From Steromphala cineraria (lineage: Eukaryota; Mollusca; Gastropoda; Trochida; Trochidae), in the NCBI GenBank assembly GCA_916613615.1, contig OU744732.1, positions 54,103,727 to 54,167,726 on the forward strand: a DNA stretch of 64,000 nucleotides. The letters are read 5' to 3'. Under the pieces are notes generated by a model. It searched no databases. It was not told where the DNA came from and saw nothing but the letters and a program-made list of their open reading frames with translations. The position numbers were made by a program, and so were the translations under genes. Below are positions 1-11,282 of this stretch, piece by piece; the stretch's first letter is position 1, and each line of letters opens with the position of its first letter.

Positions 1-621
1 ATTGGATTTCCGATCCAGTTACTATCAAAGGAGTAGAAGTAGTTGGTTTAAGTCAAGCTTAAGGAATATGCCCAGTGATGAATGATATTTGTTGATCCCC
101 TCATTTTATGCATGATTTGAATATCGAATAGGAATGCTACATAACATATTTTTGAAGATGAATCTCTTTGGTTATATATTTGTCAACGTTGTAAAAATAC
201 ACAGTTTTCTCACCTCTGTTTTGGACTTCATTGTCTTGTATAAGAATGAATATATGTAAACTGAAGTACAAAAGATTGTACATACCACAGTTAAATTTCT
301 TATTAAGTATCTAAAAGACGAGTAAAGCATTTGATTATCTCACGCTCACAATAACACATATAACTGCAGTATTTAAACAAATATATTGGAGTCTGGTTAT
401 TGTTTTATAGATATTTGTGTTCAATGATGGCAGAGGTAAAAATAAAATTACACAAAAAATTAAATTAATCTTGCATATATCAAAACCAACGTAGGTACAT
501 GTATGTACTTTCTTTTGTACCTCAGTTTATAAGAAGTTCACCCATAACGATAAAATGAATGCTTTTGTACACAAACTAGATTGAATGACTGATATTTGCA
601 TTTTATACAAAATTAATTCTT
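1..621. other. AT-rich non-coding flank
   Basis: No exon, long reading frame or recognisable repeat could be supported here. The sequence is AT-rich and ends where the 3' tail of the neighbouring LINE begins. Confidence 0.5.
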
Positions 622-3600
622 TATAGACAGACAGACAGACAGAAATAGTTTATTTGAGTGTCACAAGTTAAACATGTACATGAATATAAACATTGGGTTA
701 GAAATAAAATATGTTTAACAACCAGCCATTTATTTGGCTTATGAGACACTGTTAAGAACATTACAACGTATATACAACATACAAAATGATAAATAAACTG
801 TAAAAAGTAGTAAACCTTAAAGCAGGGAAAGCTTAAAATGTTAAGAGATAAATTAGGTAAAAGACTGACGTCTTAAAAACATATGCTTAACCGTTAGAGC
901 TAATTTTTTCAACTTTACAACATCAACAGAGGTAAATAACTTGTTAAGAGTATAAATAACATTGCACGTGTGGAGATCTAAAAATGTAAAACGGAGGTCT
1001 GAATAAAAGTTACACTCTAATAGGAAATGTATCTCGGACTCTACTTTATCACAGAAGGGACATATTCTAAGATGTAGAGGGGTGGGGGGTCTGCTGTGTC
1101 TGCCTGTCTCTATGTGTAGTCGGAGTGATCCACAGCGTAGTCTTGATAGATATTTTCGTTGACTCCTCGACATGATTTTCTTAACGTATATCTCAGGAAC
1201 AAGATCTTTCTTGAAAAGCCTGTATGTCCGTAATTTATTTCCATTTGGCTTTGATTCGTCGTTCCATAGATCTTTGAACCACGAGAACTCGTCGATTTTC
1301 CTCAGCTCGGCTTTGACATGAGACATTATAAAATGTGTCGATCCATTTAAAAACAGTAAATTTTCTATATTAAGACTTCTGCATACCTTGATAACCGAGT
1401 TGTAAAACGATTTTTTTCTTCTTTTGCTGTATTCTAAAATACATTTTGGGAGTCTGGCATCACTCATCCTGGTTATCTTGATGAAACTTCTAATAACTTC
1501 GATTCTCTGCTTAGTCAGGCATGACAACCATCCCATTTCACCGCGTACCGCACAATTTGAAGTGTTCCGGGGTACTCCAAGAAAGAATCTGCAGGCTCTA
1601 TTTTGCACATTATTAATCTCCTGGTGGCTAGTAAGTCCCCAGAGAGGTGCTCCATACATCAATATGGGTTGAACAGTAGATTCATACAATTTAGTGAAAA
1701 CGTCATATCCCATGTCACCACACATGTAGTATTTCGATATTAATAGAGATAAAGCACGACTTGCACTCTTCGCGATTTCCTTGACGGTGTATTTCATGTT
1801 GAGATGCTCCTCAAACCACAGTCCTAGGTACTTGTAGGCCTCCGTATAGTCCAGCGCCTCGTTATCGCATGAAAAATTAAACGTAGATCTTGCCTTGCTT
1901 TTATTCCTGAAATGTACAATCTTTGTCTTCTTCTTGTTGATATGGAGACCCCAGTTGCAGCACCAGTTACTGACGACGTTCAGCATAGCTTGCAGCCTTT
2001 CTTCCGTGGGGGCGAGTAATACGACATCGTCTGCATAGAGTAGGATCGATATCATCTTGTTATCCATGAAAACGCCATTTTTCAGATTATTAATGTCGTC
2101 TGCTAGGTCATTTATGTACAGAGCGAATAGAGACGGAGACATAAGGCAACCTTGCTTCACTCCTTTTGGTGTCGGAAAGAATGGGGTTAGCATGTTGTTG
2201 ATACGTACAGCACATTTGGTATCCTCATAAAGTGATTGAATAGTTTTAAACATCTTCCCGTCAACACCACATTTTCTAAGTTTAAACCAGAGACAAGATC
2301 TGTCAACATTGTCGAACGCTTTTTTAAAATCAATAAAACATGTATAGGTTTGTTGTTTGGAATCAAGTCTACTTTTGATGATAGAATATAGGCTAAACAT
2401 GTGGTCAAAGCAGCTTCTCTTCTTGCGGAACCCGTTTTGCTCTTCGACGATTACATCAGACATCTCAAGCCAAGATGTTAGTCGTTCATTTAGGATGTCA
2501 CAATACAACTTCGATGGCACTGACAGCAGTGAGATGGGTCTGTATGAAGATGGGATTCTAACGTCTGTATCACTCTTGGATATGGGATGGATAATTCCTG
2601 TCCTCCATGTATCAGGAATTACACCTTTCTCAAAACAAACAGTATACAACTTGAAAAGAATATCTACACAATTGTCATTCTTAAGTACCTCAGCCGGTAT
2701 ATTGTCTAGTCCACATGCCTTCCTCAACTTAGCTCTGTGCACAGCACTAGTGACCTCTTCCCGTGTTATTGGCTCGTTCAGCACACTGTCTGTACTCTGG
2801 GTGTCACCAAACTCATCTAACTCTGCGAGTACTTGCTTCCTGTGGTCTACATCAGGGGGTGAGCTGTTATCAGAGTAGATATATTCGAACTCCGTCTTCC
2901 ACTGTGTGAGAATAGACTCTGGATCTGTGGAGATACTGCCGTCCTTCTGAATAACTTCCATTGGGATAACAGTGTTTCTTTCGTTTTCTATACCGATTTT
3001 CCCTATTATTTTCCAAAAGTTACGGTCGGAATTCTCTAGTTTATCCAATAGGTTGAGTTGTTTAGTGAGCTGATATTGTCTCTTTATTCTCCTGTTGAGT
3101 CGATCGAATGTCTTTCTCTCATAACAGTAAATCTCTTTTAAACGTCTCTTACTCTGGGCACTACCATTGCACCGTAACCATTCCCGTTCACTGCTAGACA
3201 CTTTCATCCACTGCTGTTGAAGCTCTTCGTTCCAGTATGGTTTACGAAAGGTTTTCTTTTTGACTTTCTCATGGCTTTTTCGTACCTGTAATTTATCGTC
3301 CATTTCATTATGTAGCAAGTTCACGAATTCACCATACGCACAATTCACATCATCATTATCATTCAAATGCTTTTCAATACGTTCGATAGTAGCGTTCAAG
3401 TCAAAAAGAGATTTAGCATCATTCAGGAAATCATAAGGAAGCTGGTTAACGTTGTACTTCTCAGGAGCTTTCATACATGTATCATCCACAGACAGGGGCT
3501 CCTGGGTGGGGGTACGGGGGTAGAGACCAGATAGGTCTAAGGTATATGCTAACATGGAGTGGTCGGGTAGGCTTTCAGGGGCACTATCAGCATATAAGGT

Positions 3601-4340
3601 GATAAGAGAGGACATTGTAATGACATTAAAATGCTTATAAAAAGATAATTGTTCATGTGGTACTAAAACATAATCAACGACAGAACGCCCATTTTGGCTC
3701 ACATAAGTAAAGTCATTGTTATCACAGTTACGGCCATTTAACATACAGAAGTTAATATCAACTAAAAAGTCACTAAAATGTTTTCCATGCGAGTTTTCAC
3801 CATAGTCAATGACGTCACGTAGAGGTACAGGGTCGACTCCCTGTATGTAGTCTGCACTGTCACCCACACGAGCGTTGAAGTCCCCACAGAGCTGTACGAG
3901 GCCCTGACACTGGAAGGTGTAGACTTGTTGGAGTAGAGTGTGGAAGAACTCCTCGGGGTCGCGCACGTGGGAGGAACCTGGGGGGCTGAGGTAACACACA
4001 GCCAGGAACACGTTAAAGTCATGAGATCTATGTGAGAATTTATACCATACAATATCATCTGTAGATTTATCAACAATAGTACAATTAAAAAGTTCTAAAA
4101 TCGAATTACGAATAAAAATACCAACACCACCAGATCCTCGTCTGGCGTTTCTACTAGTCATTTTGCGATTGTGGCCCATCCAAGTATATCCATCAAGTTT
4201 GAGAGAATCGTCACCTTTAAGGAAAGTTTCACATAGGGCAATCACATCATAGTCACCTGGGGATACAGCAAATTTTATACCTGCATAACCTTTCGTTTCC
4301 TGGTCATGTTCAGAATCGAACCAGGCATTTGACGACAATC
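622..4340 (-). mobile_element. non-LTR retrotransposon (LINE), near full-length ORF2
   Basis: Minus-strand LINE. Its 3' end carries a short (GACA)n/(TGTC)n tract at about 624-642 instead of poly(A), followed upstream by a UTR of roughly 210 bp and then a continuous coding frame. Several LINE clades end in short tandem repeats, so the tract is probably the real 3' terminus. The 5' boundary is unclear: a stop lies directly upstream of the open frame and I see no ORF1. The intact frame suggests a recent insertion. I did not assign a clade; a jockey/L2/CR1-like group is plausible from the endonuclease-RT-zinc-knuckle order. Confidence 0.88.
853..4338 (-). CDS. LINE endonuclease/reverse transcriptase (ORF2), N-terminus incomplete
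   Basis: Encodes a 1161-residue open frame. The N-terminal quarter is an apurinic/apyrimidinic-type endonuclease: CGDFNARVGD lies near residue 150 and the LPDHSML catalytic-type motif near 258. The central part is a reverse transcriptase with FRKKRSCFDH, FIDFKKAFD, KGVKQGCLMSP and the YADD catalytic box near residue 768. The C-terminus has a CX2CX7HX4C zinc-knuckle (CPFC...H...C) near residue 1093, typical of such LINEs. The frame opens with TTG right after an in-frame stop, and the first endonuclease strand with its conserved Asn is missing. The true start has therefore been lost by truncation or frameshift, or lies in another frame upstream. No internal stops are present. Confidence 0.9.
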   Translation of the reverse strand: MSSNAWFDSEHDQETKGYAGIKFAVSPGDYDVIALCETFLKGDDSLKLDGYTWMGHNRKMTSRNARRGSGGVGIFIRNSILELFNCTIVDKSTDDIVWYKFSHRSHDFNVFLAVCYLSPPGSSHVRDPEEFFHTLLQQVYTFQCQGLVQLCGDFNARVGDSADYIQGVDPVPLRDVIDYGENSHGKHFSDFLVDINFCMLNGRNCDNNDFTYVSQNGRSVVDYVLVPHEQLSFYKHFNVITMSSLITLYADSAPESLPDHSMLAYTLDLSGLYPRTPTQEPLSVDDTCMKAPEKYNVNQLPYDFLNDAKSLFDLNATIERIEKHLNDNDDVNCAYGEFVNLLHNEMDDKLQVRKSHEKVKKKTFRKPYWNEELQQQWMKVSSSEREWLRCNGSAQSKRRLKEIYCYERKTFDRLNRRIKRQYQLTKQLNLLDKLENSDRNFWKIIGKIGIENERNTVIPMEVIQKDGSISTDPESILTQWKTEFEYIYSDNSSPPDVDHRKQVLAELDEFGDTQSTDSVLNEPITREEVTSAVHRAKLRKACGLDNIPAEVLKNDNCVDILFKLYTVCFEKGVIPDTWRTGIIHPISKSDTDVRIPSSYRPISLLSVPSKLYCDILNERLTSWLEMSDVIVEEQNGFRKKRSCFDHMFSLYSIIKSRLDSKQQTYTCFIDFKKAFDNVDRSCLWFKLRKCGVDGKMFKTIQSLYEDTKCAVRINNMLTPFFPTPKGVKQGCLMSPSLFALYINDLADDINNLKNGVFMDNKMISILLYADDVVLLAPTEERLQAMLNVVSNWCCNWGLHINKKKTKIVHFRNKSKARSTFNFSCDNEALDYTEAYKYLGLWFEEHLNMKYTVKEIAKSASRALSLLISKYYMCGDMGYDVFTKLYESTVQPILMYGAPLWGLTSHQEINNVQNRACRFFLGVPRNTSNCAVRGEMGWLSCLTKQRIEVIRSFIKITRMSDARLPKCILEYSKRRKKSFYNSVIKVCRSLNIENLLFLNGSTHFIMSHVKAELRKIDEFSWFKDLWNDESKPNGNKLRTYRLFKKDLVPEIYVKKIMSRSQRKYLSRLRCGSLRLHIETGRHSRPPTPLHLRICPFCDKVESEIHFLLECNFYSDLRFTFLDLHTCNVIYTLNKLFTSVDVVKLKKLALTVKHMFLRRQSFT

Positions 4341-4574
4341 AGTTTCTCTTTTGCGGATCCAAAGAGGATTAGAAAATAATAATCCATCAACTGCAGATGA
4401 AGGGATCGAAACACGATAAACAATGAGAAAATGAGTAACCTTTCCAATATTATCTCCTGTAGAGCATAAGCCGTCGGAGTGACGAAGCATAATCAAGGGA
4501 TAAACATTAAACGCATTGGTGCAGAATGCACAGTTTCACGTGAACCTAAGGCTAAACCAATCCTAATTAAATTA

Positions 4575-4690
4575 CCATTTTATCTCCCTGTTCCACATGA
4601 AGTGGCCAACCTTATGTTGGCTCAAAATGTGTTGACTAAGATTTGATTCCACTCTGTTGACTGATAGCAGAACTTACATACTTTTCTACC
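4575..4690 (+). repeat. short copy of a repeat carrying a GATTCCGCTC-type core
   Basis: Contains CCAACCTTATGTTGG followed by CTAAGATTTGATTCC and CTCTGTTGA. These words recur in the same order at 4890-4960 and 7110-7160. It looks like a truncated third member of that family. Class unknown. Confidence 0.5.
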
Positions 4691-4739
4691 TTTTTGGTAG
4701 ATGGTGAGACCTGAAATTAGCTACAAGCAATTTGATTTC

Positions 4740-5090
4740 CTTTCCTCAATTTTGTCCAGATGGAGAGATGGAGCATTATCGTCATATGCATATACATAGA
4801 AAAAAAAATCAGGCAAAAGGCAAGATTTGAAATGAAGCTCGTGCTACACTAATCCTTTATACGTGAATTACTTTTTTCTTCCTGTTTCTTACAGATGGCG
4901 TGCCAACCTCAGATGAGCTTAAAGATACTGGCTAAGATTTGATTCCGCTCTGTTGAGGGATAACAGGACGTACGGCAGACAGACTAAATTACTATGATTA
5001 TATAGAGAAACGTTAAAATGAGATATTGCGGTTGTATTTAAATGTTGGTTTACTTTTCCTTCTTTAATTACATTCATTTACTTCTCCAAT
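4740..5090 (+). repeat. dispersed repeat, copy 2 of the local family
   Basis: Shares an ordered series of blocks with 6950-7270: a CATATG-rich start, GAAATGAAC/GCTCATGCTA-like text, TTATACGTGA, then TTCCTGTTTCTTACAG next to ATGGC, CCAACCT, AAAGATA, and GATTCCGCTC. The TTCCTGTTTCTTACAG block resembles a splice acceptor. No coding potential is evident. Confidence 0.55.
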
Positions 5091-6949
5091 ATATTGACTA
5101 ATGAGACCATACTCGCTGGTCTTTATCTTATTGGCTGTGAAAACAGGAAGTGTAATTCATGCCTGTCAGGTCTTTGCTGACAGAAACTGGAGAGACAAAA
5201 TCAAATGATTCTATACTGTCAGGCAAAAGAAGGTACACACCAAACAACAATTATTTTCGTAAAATGTTGTTAAAGAAATGTGTTTACGTGTCTTATTTTT
5301 TAGTGTATATGTTCTTGAAAATGTCGAATAAAAGAGTTTTGTCGGTAAGCATAATTATGAGACTGCATTAAGTGTACATCTATGTGGCTAAATTATTTTG
5401 GTGATGTTGAGTATGTAAAATAAATATTACAAATATGTCCTATGCCATTATTAAAACAGATGTACGCATAGCATTCTATGGCTCGATCTACCTCTGATGA
5501 CAGTGAATGTATATTGCTAAATAATATGGTGATGTTGAGTATGTATAAAAATACATTTCGTGATTTGATGGGGAGAGAATGGTCACCTTGATATAAATAG
5601 GAAAACAGTGGGAGGGCATGACAGGCAAGCTTAAGGGATATAGGCCTACTAATAAATTATATTGGTTGGTCCTTGTTTGGAAATGAATTTGACAATGTTG
5701 ATCATGATGAGAGTTAAACGAAACTGCTATAACTCTCATTTCCTCACCTTGGGTTTTGTAAAGCTGTTTGAAAAGTTCAGTGATATTAATTAATACATGT
5801 ATATATATAGGATTTCACTAATGAAGATTCAGAGTATTACTCCAATCTAAATAAATTTAGATCAAAAGGTTTTATATTAGGCCAAACAGTATGACAAAAT
5901 ACAAAATCTGTTGATCTACATTTATTTAGATTGAGTATTACTCATAACACCTAACTAAAAGATTTTACTGATAATTCTATTTCATTCAATCTTATTAAAA
6001 TACGATCTATTTGCTACACTACGCTACGCATGTAGATCTTACCAGGCTCATTATTAACAGCCGTCAGAGTATCCTTTGACTCAGCCAATCAGCGACTTTG
6101 CCCCGTAACTCGGGTTGCTGGTGACGGGTATTCATATCTAAACTTCAAAACTCGAAAAACGAACATTTCCGACTATTTCTAAATGTCAACAACAAATATT
6201 TCCTGTCATGTCCGAATGAATAACTCAAACTGTGCTTTATATCGCTACTATCAATTTGTTGGTCCAAAATCGTCCAGGTAAATACTTTAATGTTATCATT
6301 ATCGAAGAAATCACCGTAAACGGGGCAAATTCAAACAGCAAGCTGTAGATGCTATTTTTGGAACAGTTACGTTATATAAACGTTTCCCTTTAAATCTTAT
6401 ATGAAACGATTCATGTTCATTAAATTCGGTGTATTTTGTATCCATAAATATACTGACACAAATGAGAAGACCAGAACTGACATAAAAACATATTAGATCA
6501 AGTCTTGTTGATTTGATATCACACATATTCGATGTACATATGCAAATTAGAAAGAATCTAGTTCTGTCAAATAGACAAACATTACAAATGAATTTACGAC
6601 CTATGCAAATTACCTAACACTGCTTTTTGGGAAATTCGAAAGGTCATAAGTTATCATTTTATCATTTGGGCTGTGCCGATTTACGGTTTAATCTCTTGAA
6701 TTGTCCTTTAAGAGACGTACGATTTGATTGGTGGATGAAATCTTCCTCACATCAAGCGGTCAAAGGTTACCCTGACGGCTGGACTTACGGGGCCTTTTGA
6801 GATCTTTAATATGCGTAACGTAGTGAAGCAATTAAGATATCATTTTAATGAGATTGTATTTCATTTAAACTCATTTCTTAGTACTTTCACTTTTAATTAT
6901 GGTTTGAAAATTGTGATATTAGTATTGAAGAGCGGTACCTGACAACTAT
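5091..6949. other. non-coding, with one small foldback
   Basis: No exon supported. Apart from the inverted repeat at 5832-5942 and short direct repeats near 5385-5430 and 5515-5550 (TGGTGATGTTGAGTATGTA in both), nothing recognisable is seen. Confidence 0.45.
5832..5942. repeat. foldback inverted repeat
   Basis: The left arm starts GAGTATTACTCCAATCTAAA and the right arm ends with its near-exact complement, TTTAGATTGAGTATTACTC. Arms are about 33 bp around a 45-bp spacer. Probably a small MITE or a decayed remnant. Confidence 0.6.
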
Positions 6950-7270
6950 TCGACCATCCCCTCTGCCTCATTGCCAGAGGGGAGAAAAAGCTTTTCATCA
7001 TATGAATATACATAAGAATGCATTGAGGCAAAATGTATGGACTGAAATGAACCTCATGCTAAACTCATCATTTATACGTGAGTTACTCTTCCCTTCCTGT
7101 TTCTTACAGATGGCTGGGCCAACCTAAATTGGGCTAAAGATATGATTCCGCTCGCTTGAGCACTAGCAGGCTGTAAACCAGACAGATTTAACAACCACAA
7201 TTATATAACGAGGCGAGAAAACACGATAATTAGATGACACCTTTTCCAAAATAAACTATTCCCACTTGAT
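6950..7270 (+). repeat. dispersed repeat, copy 3 of the local family
   Basis: Homologous to 4740-5090, with the shared acceptor-like block TTCCTGTTTCTTACAG then ATGGC, CCAACCT and GATTCCGCTC. It begins near an inverted CCCCTCTGCC / GGCAGAGGGG-like pair at 6958-6985. Confidence 0.55.
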
Positions 7271-7346
7271 TTACATTCGTTTCGTTATTCCAGAAGATGT
7301 CACTATTGACGCTTTGCTTGTGTAACAGAAAATCCAATATTCCAAA

Positions 7347-7402
7347 ATCCGGCGGGATTCGAACCCAAGACCTCCGGGTTGAGAGTGACAGTCTACCTTT
7401 TC
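7347..7402 (-). repeat. tRNA-like SINE head fragment
   Basis: On the minus strand this reads as a pol III B-box type segment (GGTTCGAATCC) preceded by an Asp/His-like tRNA 5' half. It does not close into a cloverleaf and has no tail, so it is a SINE head or fragment, not a tRNA gene. Confidence 0.45.
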
Positions 7403-8150
7403 TGTTTATAAGATATTACCCCAGTCGAAGCTATAAGAAATGCCTTTGACTCACCCTGTCACATTAGAATCACTCGACTTCACTCTTAGGACTTAAGGAG
7501 AGTAGCATTTCATCTTTGTCACGATGGACTGAAAGTTTTTATGCTTTACCACCACGTTTTATTACCTTATAGTAGTGTGGTGGTTTTGACGAGGGAGAAA
7601 CGTTGAATAATCTATTCCCTATCGTATAAGGAGACGAAAACCACCCCTCCAAATAGTTCACCTTACCTCATTGCTAAATTTATGTACATTTATGTAAAAC
7701 AGATTTATGTACATCAATACTTAACACAAATGGATTATTCTTTATGAGAGTTAGCAAAGTGTGTGCTCCTTTCTTAAAAAATAGTTACAATTCCCCGAAA
7801 CTCTATCATATTGAATCTCTAAGGACCCATTGTAATCTTATCAGCTCATGGGGCGTTTTCTTTTTAAATACACGTGCACGTACGTATGTGTAAATAGTGA
7901 CCAGAAACGGTGTCTTCTGAAATTGTCGACAGTTGGGGTCGACCCAAAAAATCCTTTGATGTGGCGAGTTGTTTTTGTGATGTTGTTTCAACGGATTAAA
8001 GTGTGGGTGTCACTGAAAGTTGAACTCAGGTGCGAAACATCTGCCTACCTGCAGTGTTTTCTTACCAGTTAAATTGTCGACAATTTCAGAATAAACCACC
8101 AGAAACATCTCACGCTTGTACCGTGTGAAAACAAGATATATCCAATGTGG
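7403..8150. other. non-coding stretch
   Basis: No exon or repeat could be supported. A small inverted pair, CTGAAATTGTCGACAGTTG / AATTGTCGACAATTTCAG (about 7917 and 8072), suggests a decayed TIR element. Confidence 0.35.
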
Positions 8151-8159
8151 TTGCCATCA

Positions 8160-8243
8160 TTCTCACGCCACAGAGGCAGCTCTCACCCCACAGAGGCAGC
8201 TCTCACCCCACAGAGGCAGCTCTCACCCCAAAGGCAGCTCAGT
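8160..8243 (+). repeat. 21-bp minisatellite
   Basis: Four consecutive units of the form CTCACCCCACAGAGGCAG with a trailing CT. The unit resembles the terminal motif (CCCCACAGAGGCAG) of the TIR element starting at 8322, so it probably arose by local duplication of that element end. Confidence 0.7.
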
Positions 8244-8321
8244 AGTATTCTAGTTGAGCTGCCTCTGTGGGGAGCGAATGGGTCGCCTATTGATTTCGTT
8301 CTGTTCTTGTATCTAAATTCC

Positions 8322-8670
8322 CATTCTCTCCCCACAGAGGCAGGTGAAGTCATGTTGATTTAGCCTCTGTTATATTACACCGAAATCACTGGGTTCCGGC
8401 AGTTTCCCCCAGCGGGAAAAATTTCATCACATTACATTTGAATTTCTGCATCAAATGACAAGGCTGCTCGCATGGAAAGGATGGTTTTATATCACAATGC
8501 CTTTGCCTTGATTAAGTAGCAAAACTGATAATTCAAGAAGAGCGTCGCTGATTGCACAACTAACTTTGATTGCCTCCAATCAGGCATCTCCCATTCTATC
8601 CCAGCAACTCGGCGAAATATAACAGAGGCTAAATCAACATGACTTGATCTGCCTCTGTGGGGAGAGAATG
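8322..8670. mobile_element. MULE-like MITE with 9-bp target duplication
   Basis: Terminal inverted repeats start CATTCTCTCCCCACAGAGGC and continue for about 70 bp. The flanks repeat CTAAATTCC directly (8313-8321 and 8671-8679), a 9-bp target-site duplication typical of the Mutator superfamily. No transposase is encoded. A diverged copy lies at 14215-14548. Confidence 0.8.
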
Positions 8671-8699
8671 CTAAATTCCTTATCGAGAGTCATGCCGAG

Positions 8700-9000
8700 G
8701 GTTTGTTATCTTTATTTATTTGTAAATATATACAGCTATAAAGCCGCCAACTTAAAGGACTTATACATTACAACTAGTTTTAACTAGATTGGCTTATCAA
8801 AGAGTCACTCCGTGATTTTCTTTACATAATGTCTTGCTTTGATCGAACTTAAATGGCATTAAGCATGTATTTACAGCCTCATCGATTAGTCAATTAGTCG
8901 ATTAGCTTTAAAACTATACCTACATTCGATATTTCTTGATCAGATGACACTGTTGGTAGTTTTGCAAATATGAACCCCGACAACAAATGGAGTGAAGTCT
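8700..9000. other. non-coding stretch
   Basis: Nothing recognisable seen except AT-rich sequence and a short reiterated ATTAGTC motif near 8885-8905. Confidence 0.35.
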
Positions 9001-9432
9001 TATTAAGAGAAACTCCTTGAGTTGTTGGGTCACATATGCCAATCTCAAAATATGGTGTCATTTCATTGAGAAGTATCGACTTTTGTAGGAGTGAATCATT
9101 TCAGAGCCTATCGACGAGGTATATCTATGTTAAGAAGGTTTGAAGTCATGATAATGATCGAAAACCGGATAATGATGAGCGTCACTGCCGTCAGGGGGTT
9201 AAACGCAAATGGTTAAAACTTGTATACAGCAATTAGAATGACAGTAATGAGTTGATAATGTTTGATAGGTAATTTAACCAGTATCATAGTAAATTACACG
9301 TACAAATTGGCTTCCTAGAACATCTATTGAAAACAAGAAATTATCATATAATTTCTATTTTGTGAAATGTTTTTAATTCAAATATTTGATAATGTCAAAA
9401 CGTGTATAAAATCGTGGAGTGGCTCTTTAATC
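9001..9432. mobile_element. TIR element, about 430 bp (family shared with 49110)
   Basis: Starts TTAAGAGAAACTCC and ends with a near complement, GGAGTGGCTCTTTAA. Internal blocks such as GAGTTGTTGGGTCACATATG, AAGGTTTGAAGT, GATCGAAAACCGGA and GTAATGAGTTG recur in order at 49110-49500. Non-autonomous, no ORF. Confidence 0.6.
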
Positions 9433-9445
9433 AATAGTTCCTAGT

Positions 9446-9640
9446 TTAAAAGGACAGTCCGGTCGGGGTATTTATTGTGGAAATTTCAGTTTATCAATAT
9501 AACACTCTACCTACATGATTATAACACCACCATGTTGAAACTGGTATTATGCTTGTTGATTTCTATTTGACAACTTGATAAAGAGCGCTCGCGCGAATTT
9601 TGTTTCCACAAGTAACAACCTGATAGAACTGTCCCTTTAA
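9446..9640. mobile_element. TTAA-ended small MITE
   Basis: About 195 bp bounded by TTAAAAGGACAGT and ACTGTCCCTTTAA. The TTAA at both ends fits piggyBac-type target duplication. No coding content. Confidence 0.6.
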
Positions 9641-10369
9641 AAACTAGTCAAAGTCAAGAGTCAAGCGCCAGACTATCAACTCCACTCCCGTCCTATCATT
9701 CAGTTCAGTTATTGAACTTTGGTTTTAGAGTACAGGTCAAGTCACTGTCAAGGGTCAAACAACAGACTACGATATCGACTCCCGTCCCCTTGAGAATGAA
9801 TTGGTCAAGACAAGGTGACCACTTCATTGACGCCGTCTGGAGAATCACGTGACCCCAATTTAATCACGTGAGGAGCAAACCAGACGATATCGGTCAGTAG
9901 ACCACGGACAATTTGAAGACGCCGTCGTTGATTGGTTGAAAATTCGGCTATCAGATTAAACCTGTTGACCAGCGCCGTTCATTGCTTAGCTACTTAATGG
10001 TTAACATACTTGTTCACTTATTGTTGACCTTTAGGAGACAAACAAATCGATTTATTGGAAAGGTTGATTTCTAAAAACATTTGATGATAAATTCACAATT
10101 GATGAAGGATTCATGCTCACCTCAAAGAGTCTTTTTCAGATTTATGAATCGCTGTGATCATATTGCTTAAAGAATCTACATGAAAAATGACCAATGTTGG
10201 TACTGAACATTATCTTACGCTTTCCGAGTGTGTCTCATTATTTTTAGTGCTTTGTTCAAAAGCCATTGTGAAAATCTTCATAAATGAGGCTGTTAGCTTA
10301 AATTACCATTTAAATAGATATATTTCGTGATCTGTCTATTGCTGATGCAAAACACAGGATTTGAAATGC

Positions 10370-10632
10370 TTAAAGGGACCATTGGAGCGGGGTATTTTTT
10401 GTGGAAACGAAATTCAGGAGGACTTTCCTGTTTACAATTATATATGTTTTTTTAATATGCTCCTCTTCTGCCAATCAAGCAGTTATTTCTTAATTTTGTT
10501 AATGAATTAGCATAATACATCACATTTGTTTTTTCGAAATGCCAGGGATGTTAGTGATGTATTATATTTCCCTGGAAATGCTAACAATTCAAAATGGCGG
10601 ATGAAACTAAGCCGGTCGAGTGGTGCCTTTAA
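10370..10632. mobile_element. probable TTAA-ended MITE
   Basis: Bounded by TTAAAGGGACCA and a partial complement TGGTGCCTTTAA. The internal GGGGTATTTTTTGTGG also occurs in the 9446 element (GGGGTATTTATTGTGG), so the two are probably related. Confidence 0.45.
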
Positions 10633-10639
10633 AACAATC

Positions 10640-11280
10640 CGTCCTGATAAACAAGCTATTATTTAGTGATCATTGGTCAAATGTTTGACATGAAACATAT
10701 TATCACAATTCAAAGGAGCCTCTTTGATAATCAGGGTATACTTTTATGAACATTGATATCTTAGGTTTATGTTTGTTATGGTGGTGTCATTCTCTTAAAA
10801 TTATGTTTCTATGATACGCCACGTTGAAGAATTTTATCTATTTGTTGACATCCATTAAGTAAAATGTGTCTTTATAAACTAGTGCATCTACAGTAGGTTA
10901 GGATAAAATAAGATGAAGTAATGCGGATATAAGCATGTTCATGTAAGAAGTTTTCTAAAAAAAAAATCACGTCAATTTCAGGAAAATAAAATTTAATGTG
11001 TGTTTATATCAAATCCTGGTCGTTGACGCGAGTGGCTTCACTCGACTCGAAATCATAATCTATAAGATTTTGACTGACTCAAGTACCATGGGATTGTCTT
11101 TATTGACACTTTTGACAATAAAAGTAAGTTTTCTTTTGTATAATTTTCTTCAATTGAAGATAATTTTCTTGAAATTTCTTTTCAAATGTCCAATAAGTTT
11201 TTCTTTTCAATGGGACAGTTTTTTGTTTCAAATGTCCGATAGGGTTATTTTCCAATCGGTCAATCTGGATTCCCAACCGA
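10640..11280. other. non-coding stretch
   Basis: No exon supported. The long frames here are AT-rich and lack similarity to anything I recognise. Confidence 0.35.
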
Positions 11281-11282
11281 TG

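Noticed and set aside
2357..2878. Plus-strand 173-codon frame
   Set aside because: It is antisense to the reverse transcriptase of the LINE.
7347..7402. tRNA gene
   Set aside because: The B box is good, but no acceptor stem or full cloverleaf can be formed; it is a SINE head fragment.
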